Shown here one piece after another: positions 50,353 through 59,935 of a stretch of 64,000 nucleotides of DNA. The stretch is taken from contig NZ_CP062231.1 in assembly GCF_024707525.1 (NCBI RefSeq), positions 2,108,001 to 2,172,000 of the forward strand. Reading direction: 5' to 3'. The stretch's first letter is position 1. The number at the start of each line of letters is the position of its first letter. Source of the DNA: Rhizobium sp. TH2 (lineage in GTDB: Bacteria > Pseudomonadota > Alphaproteobacteria > Rhizobiales > Rhizobiaceae). The notes beneath the pieces were generated by a model. That model did no database searches. It had not been told where the DNA came from and was given only the letters and a program-made list of their open reading frames with translations. The translations under genes were made by a program, and so were the position numbers.

Positions 50353-52116
50353 ATGCCCCACGGAACCCCCTTGATCACGACCATCGTCGCGGGTTTCGTC
50401 CTGGCATTCATATTCGGCACGATCGCCAATCGCTTCAAGCTGCCGCCGCTGGTGGGCTACCTGATCGCTGGCATCCTGGTCGGGCCGTATACGCCCGGCT
50501 ACGTCGCCGACCAGAGCCTCGCGCTCGAGCTCGCCGAGATCGGCGTCATCCTTCTCATGTTCGGCGTCGGCCTGCATTTCTCGCTCAAGGATCTCCTGTC
50601 CGTGCGCTTCATCGCGGTGCCCGGCGCGATCGTACAGATCGCCTTCGCGACGCTACTCGGCTGGGCCTTCGGGCAATGGCTCGGCTGGTCGCATGGCGGC
50701 AGCCTGGTCTTCGGCTTGGCACTTTCCGTCGCCTCGACCGTCGTGCTGCTCAAGGCGCTGCAGGAGCGGCGCATCGTCGACACCGAGAAGGGCAGGATCG
50801 CCGTCGGCTGGCTGATCGTCGAGGACCTCGCCATGGTCCTGGCCCTGGTGCTGATCCCCGCGATCGCAGGCGTAGCCGGCGGCGACAACGCGCCCACCGA
50901 TCCGCTGGCGCTGAAACTCTCGCAGCTCGCCGGCTTCGATCTCGGCATCACGGGCGTGATCGGCATCACGCTGGTCAAGGTTGCCGCCTTCATCGGCGTC
51001 ATGCTGGTCTTCGGCCGCAAGCTCATTCCCTGGATCCTGCATCACATCGCCCATACCGGCTCGCGCGAACTCTTCCGGCTCGGTGTGCTGGCAATCGCTC
51101 TCGGCGTCGCCTTCGGCGCGGCGCAGCTTTTCGGCGTCTCGCTGGCGCTCGGTGCATTCTTCGCCGGCATGATCCTGTCGGAAAGCCCGCTCAGCCATCG
51201 CGCGGCGCAGGAAAGCCTGCCGCTGCGCGATGCCTTCGCGGTGCTGTTCTTCGTCTCCGTGGGCATGCTGTTCGATCCCTTGAGCGTGTTGCGCGATCCG
51301 CTTCCCGTGCTGATCACGGTTGCCATCATCGTGTTCGGCAAGTCGGTCGCGGCATTCCTCATCGTCATCGCGTTCCGCAAGTCGATGGGCACCGCGCTCA
51401 TCATCTCGGCCAGCCTGGCGCAGATCGGCGAATTCTCCTTCATTCTGGCCGAACTCGGCGTCGGCCTCGATCTGTTGCCCAAAGAGGGGCGCGATCTGAT
51501 CCTCGCAGGCGCCATCATCTCGATCATCCTCAACCCCATCGTCTTCTGGGCCTGCGACTATATCAGGCCATGGCTGGAATCCCGGTTCGCTCGAGAGGAG
51601 GCGCCCTCCGGGCCCGGCAAGATCGAGCCCGAGGCCGAGCCCGATGAGGCGCCGGTGCAACTACCGACCGTGCTCACCGGCCACACGATCGTCGTCGGTC
51701 ATGGCCGGGTCGGCAGCGTGGTGGCGCTGGCTGTGAGGAATGCCGGCAGGCCCCTGCTGGTGATCGAGGATTCGGAAAAACGCACCGAGGGCCTGAGAGA
51801 AGAAGGCGTCGAGGTCATCACCGGCAACGCCGTGTCATCCGATATCCTCAAGCTGGCCAATCTCTCCGGGGCCGAGACGATCGTGGTTGCAATTCCCGAT
51901 GCGTTCGAGGCGGGGCAGGTGACCGAGCAGGCACGCGCCGCCAATCCGTCGATCCGCATCGTCGGCCGCGCGCATTCCGATGACGAGATCGAACACCTCA
52001 CGCGTTTCGGTGCCGATATCGTCATCATGGGCGAGCGGGAAATTGCCCGCGGCATGGTCGAATATCTCCACGCCCATGCGCCTCCTCCAACCGGCGAGGT
52101 GATGGGGCACGCCTGA
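50353..52116 (+). CDS. CPA2 monovalent cation:proton antiporter (YbaL/KefB-like)
   Basis: A 587-residue inner-membrane protein: about twelve helices over residues 1-400 (GYLIAGILVGPYTPG, MFGVGLHFSLKDLL), then a C-terminal TrkA-N NAD-binding domain (TIVVGHGRVGSVVALAV). It exchanges K+ or Na+ for protons. The ATG at 50353 with CGGAG is preferred over the TTG two codons earlier. It is divergent from an XRE regulator. Confidence 0.92.
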   Translation: MPHGTPLITTIVAGFVLAFIFGTIANRFKLPPLVGYLIAGILVGPYTPGYVADQSLALELAEIGVILLMFGVGLHFSLKDLLSVRFIAVPGAIVQIAFATLLGWAFGQWLGWSHGGSLVFGLALSVASTVVLLKALQERRIVDTEKGRIAVGWLIVEDLAMVLALVLIPAIAGVAGGDNAPTDPLALKLSQLAGFDLGITGVIGITLVKVAAFIGVMLVFGRKLIPWILHHIAHTGSRELFRLGVLAIALGVAFGAAQLFGVSLALGAFFAGMILSESPLSHRAAQESLPLRDAFAVLFFVSVGMLFDPLSVLRDPLPVLITVAIIVFGKSVAAFLIVIAFRKSMGTALIISASLAQIGEFSFILAELGVGLDLLPKEGRDLILAGAIISIILNPIVFWACDYIRPWLESRFAREEAPSGPGKIEPEAEPDEAPVQLPTVLTGHTIVVGHGRVGSVVALAVRNAGRPLLVIEDSEKRTEGLREEGVEVITGNAVSSDILKLANLSGAETIVVAIPDAFEAGQVTEQARAANPSIRIVGRAHSDDEIEHLTRFGADIVIMGEREIARGMVEYLHAHAPPPTGEVMGHA

Positions 52117-52217
52117 GCACGGAATATTCGCGCAGGCCTGGGAACGCACCTTTATCGGTTGGATTGTTCGGCCATCGGATATAACCTGTTCACGGCTAGC
52201 ATTTGGGAGGACACGCG

Positions 52218-52427
52218 ATGGACACCGTATTACCCGGCCCGATCATATCGAGCCGCGACAAGATCGACCATCTCTGTCGGCATTCCGGTTGCGACCGCTG
52301 GGGCGCCTGGGGCTATGATGGTGGGGAGGGTGTCACCGGCTGGTGGTGCCTGGAGCATCGTCCCGCGCACGATCCGGTCAAGCCGGAGGTCGAGCAGAAC
52401 TGGGTGTCGGACGGCAACGAAGGCTGA
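52218..52427 (+). CDS. Small protein with a possible zinc site
   Basis: A 69-residue protein starts at ATG 52218 with GGGAGG upstream. It has Cys/His residues spaced as CRHSGC and WWCLEHRP, which could bind zinc. There is no signal peptide. It follows the antiporter by 101 bp. No family was recognised. Confidence 0.6.
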   Translation: MDTVLPGPIISSRDKIDHLCRHSGCDRWGAWGYDGGEGVTGWWCLEHRPAHDPVKPEVEQNWVSDGNEG

Positions 52428-52436
52428 CTAGCAAAC

Positions 52437-53114
52437 CTAACCGTCGTCTTGCGATTGCCACGAGTCGCATGCCTTGGGGATGTTGGCGCTCGTCCAATCC
52501 GTCAGCTTGACCGGCTTGAACACAACCTTGATCGGCTGCGGCTTGTCCACGTCCTTGGTCAGCGTGCCCTTGCCGGTCATAAAGTTCACGTCGCACTCGC
52601 CTTCCCGCGTTTCGAACGTGTCGTCGGCGAGAAGGCTGTTCCAGGACCATCCCATGGTAAAGCCGGCCACGACGGGCTCGCCATTGCGGTAAATTACAGT
52701 CAGGATTTCCGTCCAGTCGTGACTTGCGCCCCATTGATGCGCTGCGGAGATCAGCAATGAACCTGATTTGCTGACCTCAAGGGGCTGGACCCAAGGCACC
52801 CGCTCGGGATCGGCGACCTGCTGCTTGATGAAATCGGGCTTTTGCCTCAGGTCGGCGTTTTCTCCACCCTTGCCGAGATAGATATAGAGATCGACACGCT
52901 CGTTCTCGCTCAAGCCATAGCGATCCCTCGTCAGTTCGTGGAAATCCGTACGGCCCGGCCCCACCAGCACAAGCGCTGCCTTGTCCGAATTGCCGTCGCG
53001 GTCGATATCGAGGCTGGTCTGGTAGAGAACTTCGTTCTTCGTGGCAGCAGCGGCTATGGTGGGAATGGCCGGCATTGCGAGAAGCACCAATGCGATTCGA
53101 AAAGCCGTTCTCAT
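52437..53114 (-). CDS. Secreted hypothetical protein with calcium-loop-like motif
   Basis: A 225-residue protein with signal peptide (MRTAFRIALVLLAMPAIPTI, cut after AAA) and a DIDRDGNSDKAAL segment like FG-GAP or EF-hand calcium loops. The mature part is rich in Trp and Asp. The start follows GGAGG. The family is unknown; it is convergent with the small zinc-site gene. Confidence 0.72.
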   Translation of the reverse strand: MRTAFRIALVLLAMPAIPTIAAAATKNEVLYQTSLDIDRDGNSDKAALVLVGPGRTDFHELTRDRYGLSENERVDLYIYLGKGGENADLRQKPDFIKQQVADPERVPWVQPLEVSKSGSLLISAAHQWGASHDWTEILTVIYRNGEPVVAGFTMGWSWNSLLADDTFETREGECDVNFMTGKGTLTKDVDKPQPIKVVFKPVKLTDWTSANIPKACDSWQSQDDG

Positions 53115-53553
53115 GAGGCCTCCCTCGAATGTGGGTTGCATCGGGCCGCTTGGGCAAAATAGACACTTGAAAATGCCCGTATCTCCATTGACGAAAGAGA
53201 TGATCGATTTATTCGAATGATGACATTGATTGTCATCTATGCGCTACCTATGTCTGGGATAATCGGCGTACCGGTAGAGATTCCTCCGATTTTGGCAACA
53301 ATTCTCGCTCCTTGTAACCTCATGTAAAAATGGGGTTTTTCGTGTTTTCATACACATGCTGAAATAGTTGCAGATCGGCAACGCAAATCTTTTTCAACGG
53401 CGTTACGTGGTCGGCAAAGCATCCGGTTTCGTTGACGGCATGGATCGACGACAGTAGTCCATGGGGCAGGGTTATCGATGGATGCCCTGGCCGGTTTGAT
53501 TGACTCTCCCATTCTCGACCGGTCTCAATCAACCTTTCGACTTGGAGTACACC
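53115..53553. other. Long regulatory region upstream of the porin gene
   Basis: No gene is seen in 439 bp. It holds a perfect 7-bp hairpin GATGACA/TGTCATC (53219-53237) and, just before the porin ribosome-binding site, GGTTTGATTGA (53493-53503) nearly complementary to TCAATCAACC (53525-53534). A long leader with stems fits post-transcriptional control of an abundant porin. Confidence 0.45.
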
Positions 53554-54702
53554 ATGAACATCAAGAGCCTTCTTCTCGGCTCCGCCGCTGCCCTGGCAGT
53601 GGTCTCTGGCGCACAGGCTGCCGACGCTGTTGTCGCTGCTGAGCCGGAACCCATGGAATATGTACGCGTCTGCGACGCTTACGGCACGGGCTTCTTCTAC
53701 ATCCCGGGCACCGAAACCTGCCTCAAGATCGGCGGTCAGCTGCGTTACGAAAAGCGCTTCTCCGACGGCGGCACTCAGAAGTTCGACCGCGACGGTCTGC
53801 CGATGTTCAGGACCCGTGCAGATGGCACCCTCAAGCTCGATGCTGATGGCAACCCCATCGCCAAAAACACGAAGGATTCTTACGACAACCACACCCGCGT
53901 TCGCGTCAATTTCGATGCAAGGAATGATTCCGAGTGGGGCACTGTCTACAGCTGGATTCGTATCCAAACCGACTCCGTGAACAACGGCGAAAACATCTAT
54001 GGCGACGGCGATAACAGCTACCTCCGTGCCTACTACTACTTCGGCATCGGTGGTCTCGAATTCGGCAACTACGATAGCCAGTGGGCCAAGTGGATGGGCG
54101 ATGGCGGCCGTACCGATGACGGTGGCATCTATACTACCGACTTCAACTATCCGGATTCCCGCCAGTATGTGAGCTACTCGGCTGACTTCGGCAACTTCAA
54201 GGCCTTCGTCTCGCTCGATAACGACGCTGACGAATTCTACAAGCCGGAAGATCATGACGGCGACGGCGTCGCCGGCAAGCGTGGTCGCCAGTACCTGCCG
54301 GATATCTCGGCTGGTGTGTCCGGCACGTTCGGCGACTATTACGCTGCCGCTGCGGTTGCATACGATGAATCCGACGAATCCTTCGCGATCAAGAAGGTTG
54401 TTCGTGGCGACATCGGCATGTTCGGCTTCACCGCCATGGGCCTGTATTCGGACAGCTCGGAAAACATCTACTTCGCTTATGACGGCTTCAGCGCCATCAT
54501 TGGTCTCTCGGCCAAGGTCACCGACACCGTGACCGTCGCGAAGGACATCCAGTGGTTCGACAACGGCGACTGGCGTCTGGTTGGCGATGTCAGCTGGCAG
54601 GTTGCCTCGGGCTTCTCGGTCCTGGCTGAAGGTGTGTACTTCAACCCTGACAAGGGCGACGACAGCAAGGCTGGTTTCCTGCGCTTCCAGCGTGACTTCT
54701 AG
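53554..54702 (+). CDS. Major outer-membrane porin, alphaproteobacterial type
   Basis: A 382-residue protein with signal peptide MNIKSLLLGSAAALAVVSG ending AQA, and beta-barrel sequence ending in the aromatic residue F. The N-terminal YVRVCDAYGTGFFYIPGTETCLKIGGQLRYE-like part, with two cysteines, matches the Omp2/RopA-like porin family of Hyphomicrobiales. The ATG at 53554 has TTGGAG upstream. It is monocistronic with a strong terminator. Confidence 0.93.
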   Translation: MNIKSLLLGSAAALAVVSGAQAADAVVAAEPEPMEYVRVCDAYGTGFFYIPGTETCLKIGGQLRYEKRFSDGGTQKFDRDGLPMFRTRADGTLKLDADGNPIAKNTKDSYDNHTRVRVNFDARNDSEWGTVYSWIRIQTDSVNNGENIYGDGDNSYLRAYYYFGIGGLEFGNYDSQWAKWMGDGGRTDDGGIYTTDFNYPDSRQYVSYSADFGNFKAFVSLDNDADEFYKPEDHDGDGVAGKRGRQYLPDISAGVSGTFGDYYAAAAVAYDESDESFAIKKVVRGDIGMFGFTAMGLYSDSSENIYFAYDGFSAIIGLSAKVTDTVTVAKDIQWFDNGDWRLVGDVSWQVASGFSVLAEGVYFNPDKGDDSKAGFLRFQRDF

Positions 54703-54722
54703 TATCGTCTAATATCGCGTGA

Positions 54723-54752
54723 GTAGGGCCCGATTGCGGGCCCTACTTATTT
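54723..54752 (+). terminator. Intrinsic terminator of the porin gene
   Basis: GTAGGGCCCG pairs perfectly with CGGGCCCTAC around ATTG, followed by TTATTT. It is 21 bp after the porin stop. Confidence 0.9.
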
Positions 54753-54822
54753 GTGCTTGTCCGATCCGTCCAAACGGCCGCCGTCACAGGAACTACCCGG
54801 GCTTCACAAGCATTCCTACGGC

Positions 54823-55596
54823 ATGAAAATCGCCTCCTACAATGTCAACGGGATCAATGGACGAATCGACATCCTGTTGCGGTGGCTTGAGGAATCCTCT
54901 CCCGATGTGGTCTGCCTTCAGGAACTGAAAGCGCCTGACGACAAATTTCCCGCCCGCGTCCTGGAACGTGCCGGCTATGGCGCCATCTGGCATGGACAGA
55001 AGAGCTGGAACGGCGTGGCGATCCTGGCACGCGGCACCGAGCCCGTGCAAACCCGCCGCGGCCTTCCCGGTGATCCCGACGACAGCCATAGCCGCTATGT
55101 CGAAGCCGCCGTTTCCGGCATTCTTGTCGGCTGCTTGTACCTTCCAAACGGCAACCCTGCGCCCGGACCTAAATTCGATTACAAGCTCCGTTGGTTCAAT
55201 CGCCTGCACGCCTACGCGCGCGAATTGCTGGCGCTTGATATCCCGGTCGCCCTGGTCGGCGACTACAACGTGATGCCGGCGGATCTGGATGTCTATGCGC
55301 CGGAACGCTGGCGCGATGACGCGTTGTTCCGGCCCGAAGTGCGGGATGCCTACCGCACGCTCCTCGACCAGGGTTGGACCGACGCCATCCGCCATCTAGA
55401 TCCCGATGCGCGGATCTACACGTTCTGGAAATATCTCCGCAATGCCTTCGCGCGCGATGCGGGACTGCGCATCGATCACTTCCTGCTCGCACCCAAAATC
55501 TCGTCACGCCTCGTCTCTGCAGGCGTCGACCGGCATGTCAGGGGGTGGGCGCATGCAAGCGATCATGCACCGGTTTGGATCGAAATTTCAAAGTGA
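54823..55596 (+). CDS. xthA: Exodeoxyribonuclease III
   Basis: A 257-residue metal-dependent AP endonuclease/3'-exonuclease: SYNVNGINGR, catalytic Glu in CLQELK, VGDYNVMP and ASDHAPVW. It repairs abasic sites. The ATG at 54823 gives the conserved MKIASYN start. An earlier in-frame start would add 24 unrelated residues. Confidence 0.95.
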   Translation: MKIASYNVNGINGRIDILLRWLEESSPDVVCLQELKAPDDKFPARVLERAGYGAIWHGQKSWNGVAILARGTEPVQTRRGLPGDPDDSHSRYVEAAVSGILVGCLYLPNGNPAPGPKFDYKLRWFNRLHAYARELLALDIPVALVGDYNVMPADLDVYAPERWRDDALFRPEVRDAYRTLLDQGWTDAIRHLDPDARIYTFWKYLRNAFARDAGLRIDHFLLAPKISSRLVSAGVDRHVRGWAHASDHAPVWIEISK

Positions 55597-55671
55597 ATCC
55601 AGCCACCTGCGAACCGTGTTTAAAGTGCGCCGGGTTTCAGGGATGCAGACGGAGGTCTAACGCCGGATATA

Positions 55672-55691
55672 TTCACTTTTCGAAAAGTGAA
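55672..55691. promoter_or_regulatory. 20-bp perfect palindrome upstream of a glycine-zipper protein gene
   Basis: TTCACTTTTCGAAAAGTGAA is a perfect palindrome 87 bp before the ATG at 55779. It is a strong operator candidate or a short terminator-like hairpin after xthA, which ends 75 bp upstream. Confidence 0.5.
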
Positions 55692-55778
55692 CGGAAAGAT
55701 GCCGGGGAATTTTATCGGAACAAACATTGTCGGGTGACATTAACACGGCATGGACTTATCGAAATATGGAGAAGACAA

Positions 55779-56069
55779 ATGAAAAAGACACTGTTTGCTA
55801 CTGCCGCCATCGCCCTTTCTGCAGCCTTTATTCCGGCCGCCCATGCTGATGATGATTCGGCCAAGACGACCGGCGTCGTCGCCGGTGCCGCTACGGGCGC
55901 AGTTGTTGCCGGCCCCGTTGGTGCCGTGGTTGGCGGCGCCATGGGCCTGACCACTGGCGCGATTATCGATGATGCCGGAAAGCCGAAAGAGGAAACCGTG
56001 ATCATCAAGAAGCGCCAGCCCGACGTCGTCATCCAACAGGAGCCTTCGACGGTAATCGTCGATGAGTGA
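55779..56069 (+). CDS. Secreted glycine-zipper protein
   Basis: A 96-residue protein with signal peptide (MKKTLFATAAIALSAAFIPA, cut at AHA) and an Ala/Gly/Val stretch (GVVAGAATGAVVAGPVGAVV) typical of glycine-zipper envelope proteins, then a charged tail. The ATG at 55779 follows GGAGAAG. It is likely periplasmic or outer-membrane. The function is unknown. Confidence 0.78.
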   Translation: MKKTLFATAAIALSAAFIPAAHADDDSAKTTGVVAGAATGAVVAGPVGAVVGGAMGLTTGAIIDDAGKPKEETVIIKKRQPDVVIQQEPSTVIVDE

Positions 56070-56426
56070 CCGGATGAAAGATTGGGTGGGTTGAAGTTCC
56101 GCCAAATAAACTGACCCCATGAAGTTGGATGGTTACAGATTGGGAAGAAACGGGCTGGGTTCTGTATTGTACAGGGCTCAGCCCTTTGAGTTCCAGTTTG
56201 ATGCGGTCGGTGTGGTAATAGTGGATGCAGTTCTTGCAGTCCCCCGGCAGACTGTCGATGCTGTCGAGGTAGTTGGCCTTGTTGCGGTTTTCGAACATGC
56301 CGTTCCGCCTGTACGCTCTGTTTGAACGACAGGCTGTGCTTGGCATGCAAACCCCGAGGTTGGCTGCCCACTTTCGGGAGTCAGTTCGAAACGCTGGGCC
56401 TTTTCCATGCGGTCAATTGAGATGGA
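56070..56426. other. Spacer carrying a transposase remnant
   Basis: No intact gene is seen. It holds the decayed IS3-type transposase end at about 56090-56310 and a short unassigned stretch up to the acyltransferase gene end. Confidence 0.55.
56090..56310 (-). mobile_element. IS3-family transposase C-terminal remnant
   Basis: The minus strand encodes FENRNKANYLDSIDSLPGDC, then NCIHYYHTDRIKLELKGLSP, VQYRTQP and LFGG. This matches the last residues of IS3/IS150-group transposases (family pattern IHYYNNxRIKxKLKGxSPVQYR). The rest of the transposase is missing; sequence further upstream is not recognisable as transposase. It is a decayed element end. Confidence 0.72.
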
Positions 56427-57605
56427 TCAGGCTGGATTCTCGCTCGGGATGCCCTTCGGTGGAGGTGCTTTCTGGTAGCGGCTGGCGATCTTTCGCCCGA
56501 GGCTGATGCCGGGCTGCTCTATAAAGCGGTAGCAAAGATAGGCGGCCCCATAGGTAATCGGTACGGTGAGGGCCAGTGATGCGAAGAGACGCGGGATCGG
56601 TGCCATTTCAGGATATTGGATCGCCAGCCAGCCACACACCGGCAGCATGACAACCAGGTGCAGTAGGTAAACGCCGTAGGAGACGTCACCGATAAAGCGC
56701 GCTGGCGCGTTCGACAGGAACCGGTCCAGCACCTCTGTCGGCCATTTGAGGAGCGCCGGCAGGCGGTCCTTGTAGAGAAGCGCGACAAATCCAAGCACGA
56801 TGGCGATCTTGATAGCGCGATGCAGCGCCGAACGGCCACCGCCGAGCGGCACGAAAATGACGGCCAGCGCACCCGCGATGAGCAGCCATTTCCATTTGCC
56901 TTCGGCGCGCAGCGTCATGGCGATCAACATGCCGGCGGCGAAGAGGTGGAACTTCATGGCCAGGATCGAATAGGCGCCGATAACGAAGCCGTTGCGGTCG
57001 AGCCAGGCGCCCACGACCGCCATGACGCCCACGAGGAGCGTCATGCCGGCGATTCGGCCGAGCTTCAGCGCAAGGATCATCAGGAACGGAAAGATCGCGT
57101 AATATTGCATTTCGAGCCCGATCGACCAATCGGGCAGGGGGGTCTGGAAATTGTGCGTCCAGGTCATGCCGAACAGAAAGCTGACATGCAGCAGGATATT
57201 AGTCAGCGATTGATCGAGATAGCGGCTGGCATAGCGTGCCTGCTCTTCGACACCGCCGGACAGGACCGTGGCGGCATCGAGCCTGCTCTGCCAGAGTTCC
57301 GGCCCGAAATAGAGCGCGAGCGCCAGGCAGACATAGTAGAGCGGAGCTATGCGAAAGAACCTGCGGATCCAGAAGATCTTCCAGGTATCAGGCTCCATCC
57401 ACGGTTCTCGCACCTCGCGAGCCTGATAGTGGTAGGTCATCAGGAAGCCGGAGATGATGATGAAGAGCTCGACCGCCATGTCGGGCTGGGCGATGATCTC
57501 GATCTTGTAGCCGGTCATGAACATGGCATGGCCGACCAGCACCCACAGCGAGGCATATCCGCGGAGGCCATCGAGAAATGCCAGTTGATGCCGGCTGTCC
57601 GCCAT
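56427..57605 (-). CDS. Membrane acyltransferase (acyltransferase 3/OafA-like)
   Basis: A 392-residue protein with about ten hydrophobic segments and the N-terminal LDGLRGYASLWVLVGHA motif with the catalytic-type His, plus ELFIIISGFLM. It transfers acyl groups (usually acetyl) to surface polysaccharide or similar sugars. It is 32 bp downstream of fcl on the same strand, so it likely decorates a fucose-containing polymer. Confidence 0.88.
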   Translation of the reverse strand: MADSRHQLAFLDGLRGYASLWVLVGHAMFMTGYKIEIIAQPDMAVELFIIISGFLMTYHYQAREVREPWMEPDTWKIFWIRRFFRIAPLYYVCLALALYFGPELWQSRLDAATVLSGGVEEQARYASRYLDQSLTNILLHVSFLFGMTWTHNFQTPLPDWSIGLEMQYYAIFPFLMILALKLGRIAGMTLLVGVMAVVGAWLDRNGFVIGAYSILAMKFHLFAAGMLIAMTLRAEGKWKWLLIAGALAVIFVPLGGGRSALHRAIKIAIVLGFVALLYKDRLPALLKWPTEVLDRFLSNAPARFIGDVSYGVYLLHLVVMLPVCGWLAIQYPEMAPIPRLFASLALTVPITYGAAYLCYRFIEQPGISLGRKIASRYQKAPPPKGIPSENPA

Positions 57606-57637
57606 TCATTACGCTCCAGTCGCCGCAGTCGGATCGA

Positions 57638-58570
57638 TCAGGCCTTGTTTTCCAGGAACCACCTGTAGACAGCTGCGATGCCGTCCTCGAGTTCGATCGA
57701 TGGCTGCCAGCCCATGCCGCGCAGCTTGTCGGCGCTCATCAGCTTGCGGGGCGTGCCGTCCGGCTTGGTCAGGTCGTGGACGATCTCGCCCTGGAAGCCG
57801 ACGGCGTCGCAAACCAGTTGGGTGAGTTCCAGGATCGTAACGTCGTCGCCGGAGCCGATATTGACGTGGCCGGCGGCCGAATAATTCTTCATCAGATGAA
57901 CGCAGGCGTCGGCGCAATCATCCACATGCAGGAACTCGCGGCGCGGCGTGCCGGTTCCCCAGATGGTGATCGACGGTGCGCGGGCGAGCTTCGCTTCATG
58001 CGCCTTGCGGATCAGCGCCGGCATGACATGGCTGGAATTCAAATCGAAATTGTCGCCAGGGCCGTAGAGGTTGGTCGGCATGCCGGAGATGTAGTCGGCG
58101 CCATGCTGCTTGCGATAAGCATCCGCAAGCTTGATGCCGGCGATCTTGGCGATCGCATACCATTCGTTGGTCGGCTCCAGCGCGCCCGTCAGCATCGCAT
58201 CCTCGGTGATCGGCTGGGCTGCGAATTTCGGGTAGATGCAGGACGAGCCGAGGAACATAAGCTTCTCGACACCAACCTTGAACGCGCCGTTGATGATGTT
58301 CGCCTCGATCATCAGGTTGTCGTAGAGGAAGTCGGCCGGATAGGTGTCGTTGGCGAGGATGCCTCCGACTTTCGCCGCTGCGAGAAAGACGGCGTCAGGC
58401 TTGGCCTTTTCGATCCAGGCCATGGTCGCGGCCTGGTCACGCAGGTCGGCGTCCTGGCGGGAGGCAACCAGCACCTCACAACCTTCGCTATCGAGCCGGC
58501 GCATGATCGCCGAACCGACCATGCCGCGATGACCGGCGACCCAGACCCGCTTTCCGGAGAGGGAATACAT
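57638..58570 (-). CDS. fcl: GDP-L-fucose synthase
   Basis: A 310-residue short-chain dehydrogenase: VAGHRGMVGSAIMRRL, SSCIYP and YAIAKIAG. It converts GDP-4-keto-6-deoxymannose to GDP-L-fucose with NADPH. It starts 4 bp after the gmd stop, so they form one operon making GDP-fucose for surface glycans or modified lipo-oligosaccharides. Confidence 0.95.
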   Translation of the reverse strand: MYSLSGKRVWVAGHRGMVGSAIMRRLDSEGCEVLVASRQDADLRDQAATMAWIEKAKPDAVFLAAAKVGGILANDTYPADFLYDNLMIEANIINGAFKVGVEKLMFLGSSCIYPKFAAQPITEDAMLTGALEPTNEWYAIAKIAGIKLADAYRKQHGADYISGMPTNLYGPGDNFDLNSSHVMPALIRKAHEAKLARAPSITIWGTGTPRREFLHVDDCADACVHLMKNYSAAGHVNIGSGDDVTILELTQLVCDAVGFQGEIVHDLTKPDGTPRKLMSADKLRGMGWQPSIELEDGIAAVYRWFLENKA

Positions 58571-58574
58571 GGCC

Positions 58575-59648
58575 TCAGGCTTCCTTCATCACGGTCGCGG
58601 TCTGCATGACCTTGAGGTCTTCGTTGACCATTTCGCGGCAAAGATCGCGGACGGAGGTATCGTGCTTCCAGCCGAGCTTCTGATGCGCCTTGGACGGATC
58701 GCCGATCAGGAGTTCGACTTCGGTGGGACGGAAATAGCGTGGGTCGATCTCAACGATGACGTCTCCCGACAGTGTGTCGTAACCTTTTTCATCGACGCCG
58801 GTACCGCGCCACTCGAGATTGATACCGACATCCTCGAAGGCCCAGGTGATGAACTGGCGCACTTCCGTCGTCTCGCCGGTGGCGAGCACGTAGTCGTCCG
58901 GTTCGTCCTGCTGCAGCATCATCCACATGCCGCGCACATATTCCCGCGCATGGCCCCAATCGCGCTTGGCATCGATATTGCCGACATAGAGTTTGTCCTG
59001 CTTGCCGAGGCGGATGGCGGCCGCCGCACGCGTGATCTTGCGGGTGACAAAGGTCTCGCCGCGCAGCGGGCTCTCGTGGTTGAACAGGATGCCGTTGGAG
59101 GCGTGCAGGCCGTAAGCTTCGCGGTAATTGACCACGATCCAGTAGGAATAAAGTTTCGCCGCTGCATAAGGCGAGCGCGGATAAAAGGGCGTCGTCTCGC
59201 GCTGCGGCACTTCCTGCACCAAGCCGTAAAGCTCCGACGTGGAGGCCTGGTAGAAGCGGGTCTTCTTCTCCATCTTCAGGATGCGGATGGCCTCAAGCAG
59301 GCGCAACGTGCCGATGCCGTCGGCATTGGCGGTATATTCAGGCGTCTCGAAGGACACGCGCACATGGCTCTGGGCGGCGAGATTGTAGATCTCGTCCGGC
59401 TGGGCTTCCTGTACGATGCGGATCAGGTTGGTCGAATCCGTCATGTCTCCGTAATGCAGGATGAACCGCTGATCCTTCTCGTGCGGATCCTGGTAGATGT
59501 TCTCGATGCGGCTGGTGTTGAACGACGACGAGCGGCGCTTGATGCCGTGGACGATGTAACCCTTGCTCAGAAGCAGCTCGGCGAGATAGGCGCCATCCTG
59601 GCCCGTAATGCCGGTAACAAGGGCTACTTTTCTCTTGTCGTTGCTCAA
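58575..59648 (-). CDS. gmd: GDP-mannose 4,6-dehydratase
   Basis: A 357-residue dehydratase: [24 protein letters not shown] and catalytic [10 protein letters not shown]. It makes GDP-4-keto-6-deoxymannose, the substrate of the next gene product. The first gene of the gmd-fcl-acyltransferase operon. The 287-bp gap to lexA holds no evident gene. Confidence 0.96.
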   Translation of the reverse strand: MSNDKRKVALVTGITGQDGAYLAELLLSKGYIVHGIKRRSSSFNTSRIENIYQDPHEKDQRFILHYGDMTDSTNLIRIVQEAQPDEIYNLAAQSHVRVSFETPEYTANADGIGTLRLLEAIRILKMEKKTRFYQASTSELYGLVQEVPQRETTPFYPRSPYAAAKLYSYWIVVNYREAYGLHASNGILFNHESPLRGETFVTRKITRAAAAIRLGKQDKLYVGNIDAKRDWGHAREYVRGMWMMLQQDEPDDYVLATGETTEVRQFITWAFEDVGINLEWRGTGVDEKGYDTLSGDVIVEIDPRYFRPTEVELLIGDPSKAHQKLGWKHDTSVRDLCREMVNEDLKVMQTATVMKEA

Positions 59649-59935
59649 ATGGATTCTCCTGTCGAATGCAATCTCTGGGCTATTTGCCTGCTTGCCTCCG
59701 CGCTAGAGGCGGATTGGGGCGGCAAAATGTCGGAAGGCCGGAACACAGCACAACAATTAACCGATCACCCCGGAGGGGACGGACAAAAGCAGAAATTTCC
59801 GGAAATTCTGACCCTTCGCTTCTCCTTATCGGAGGACGCGTAAGACTGCAATCGTCCCGCCTTCGACTCGCAAATATGGCTCTGCCCGGCGGAAAACGCA
59901 CGGGCCGGGAAAAGTTCCCGGCCCTGCCAAGATGC

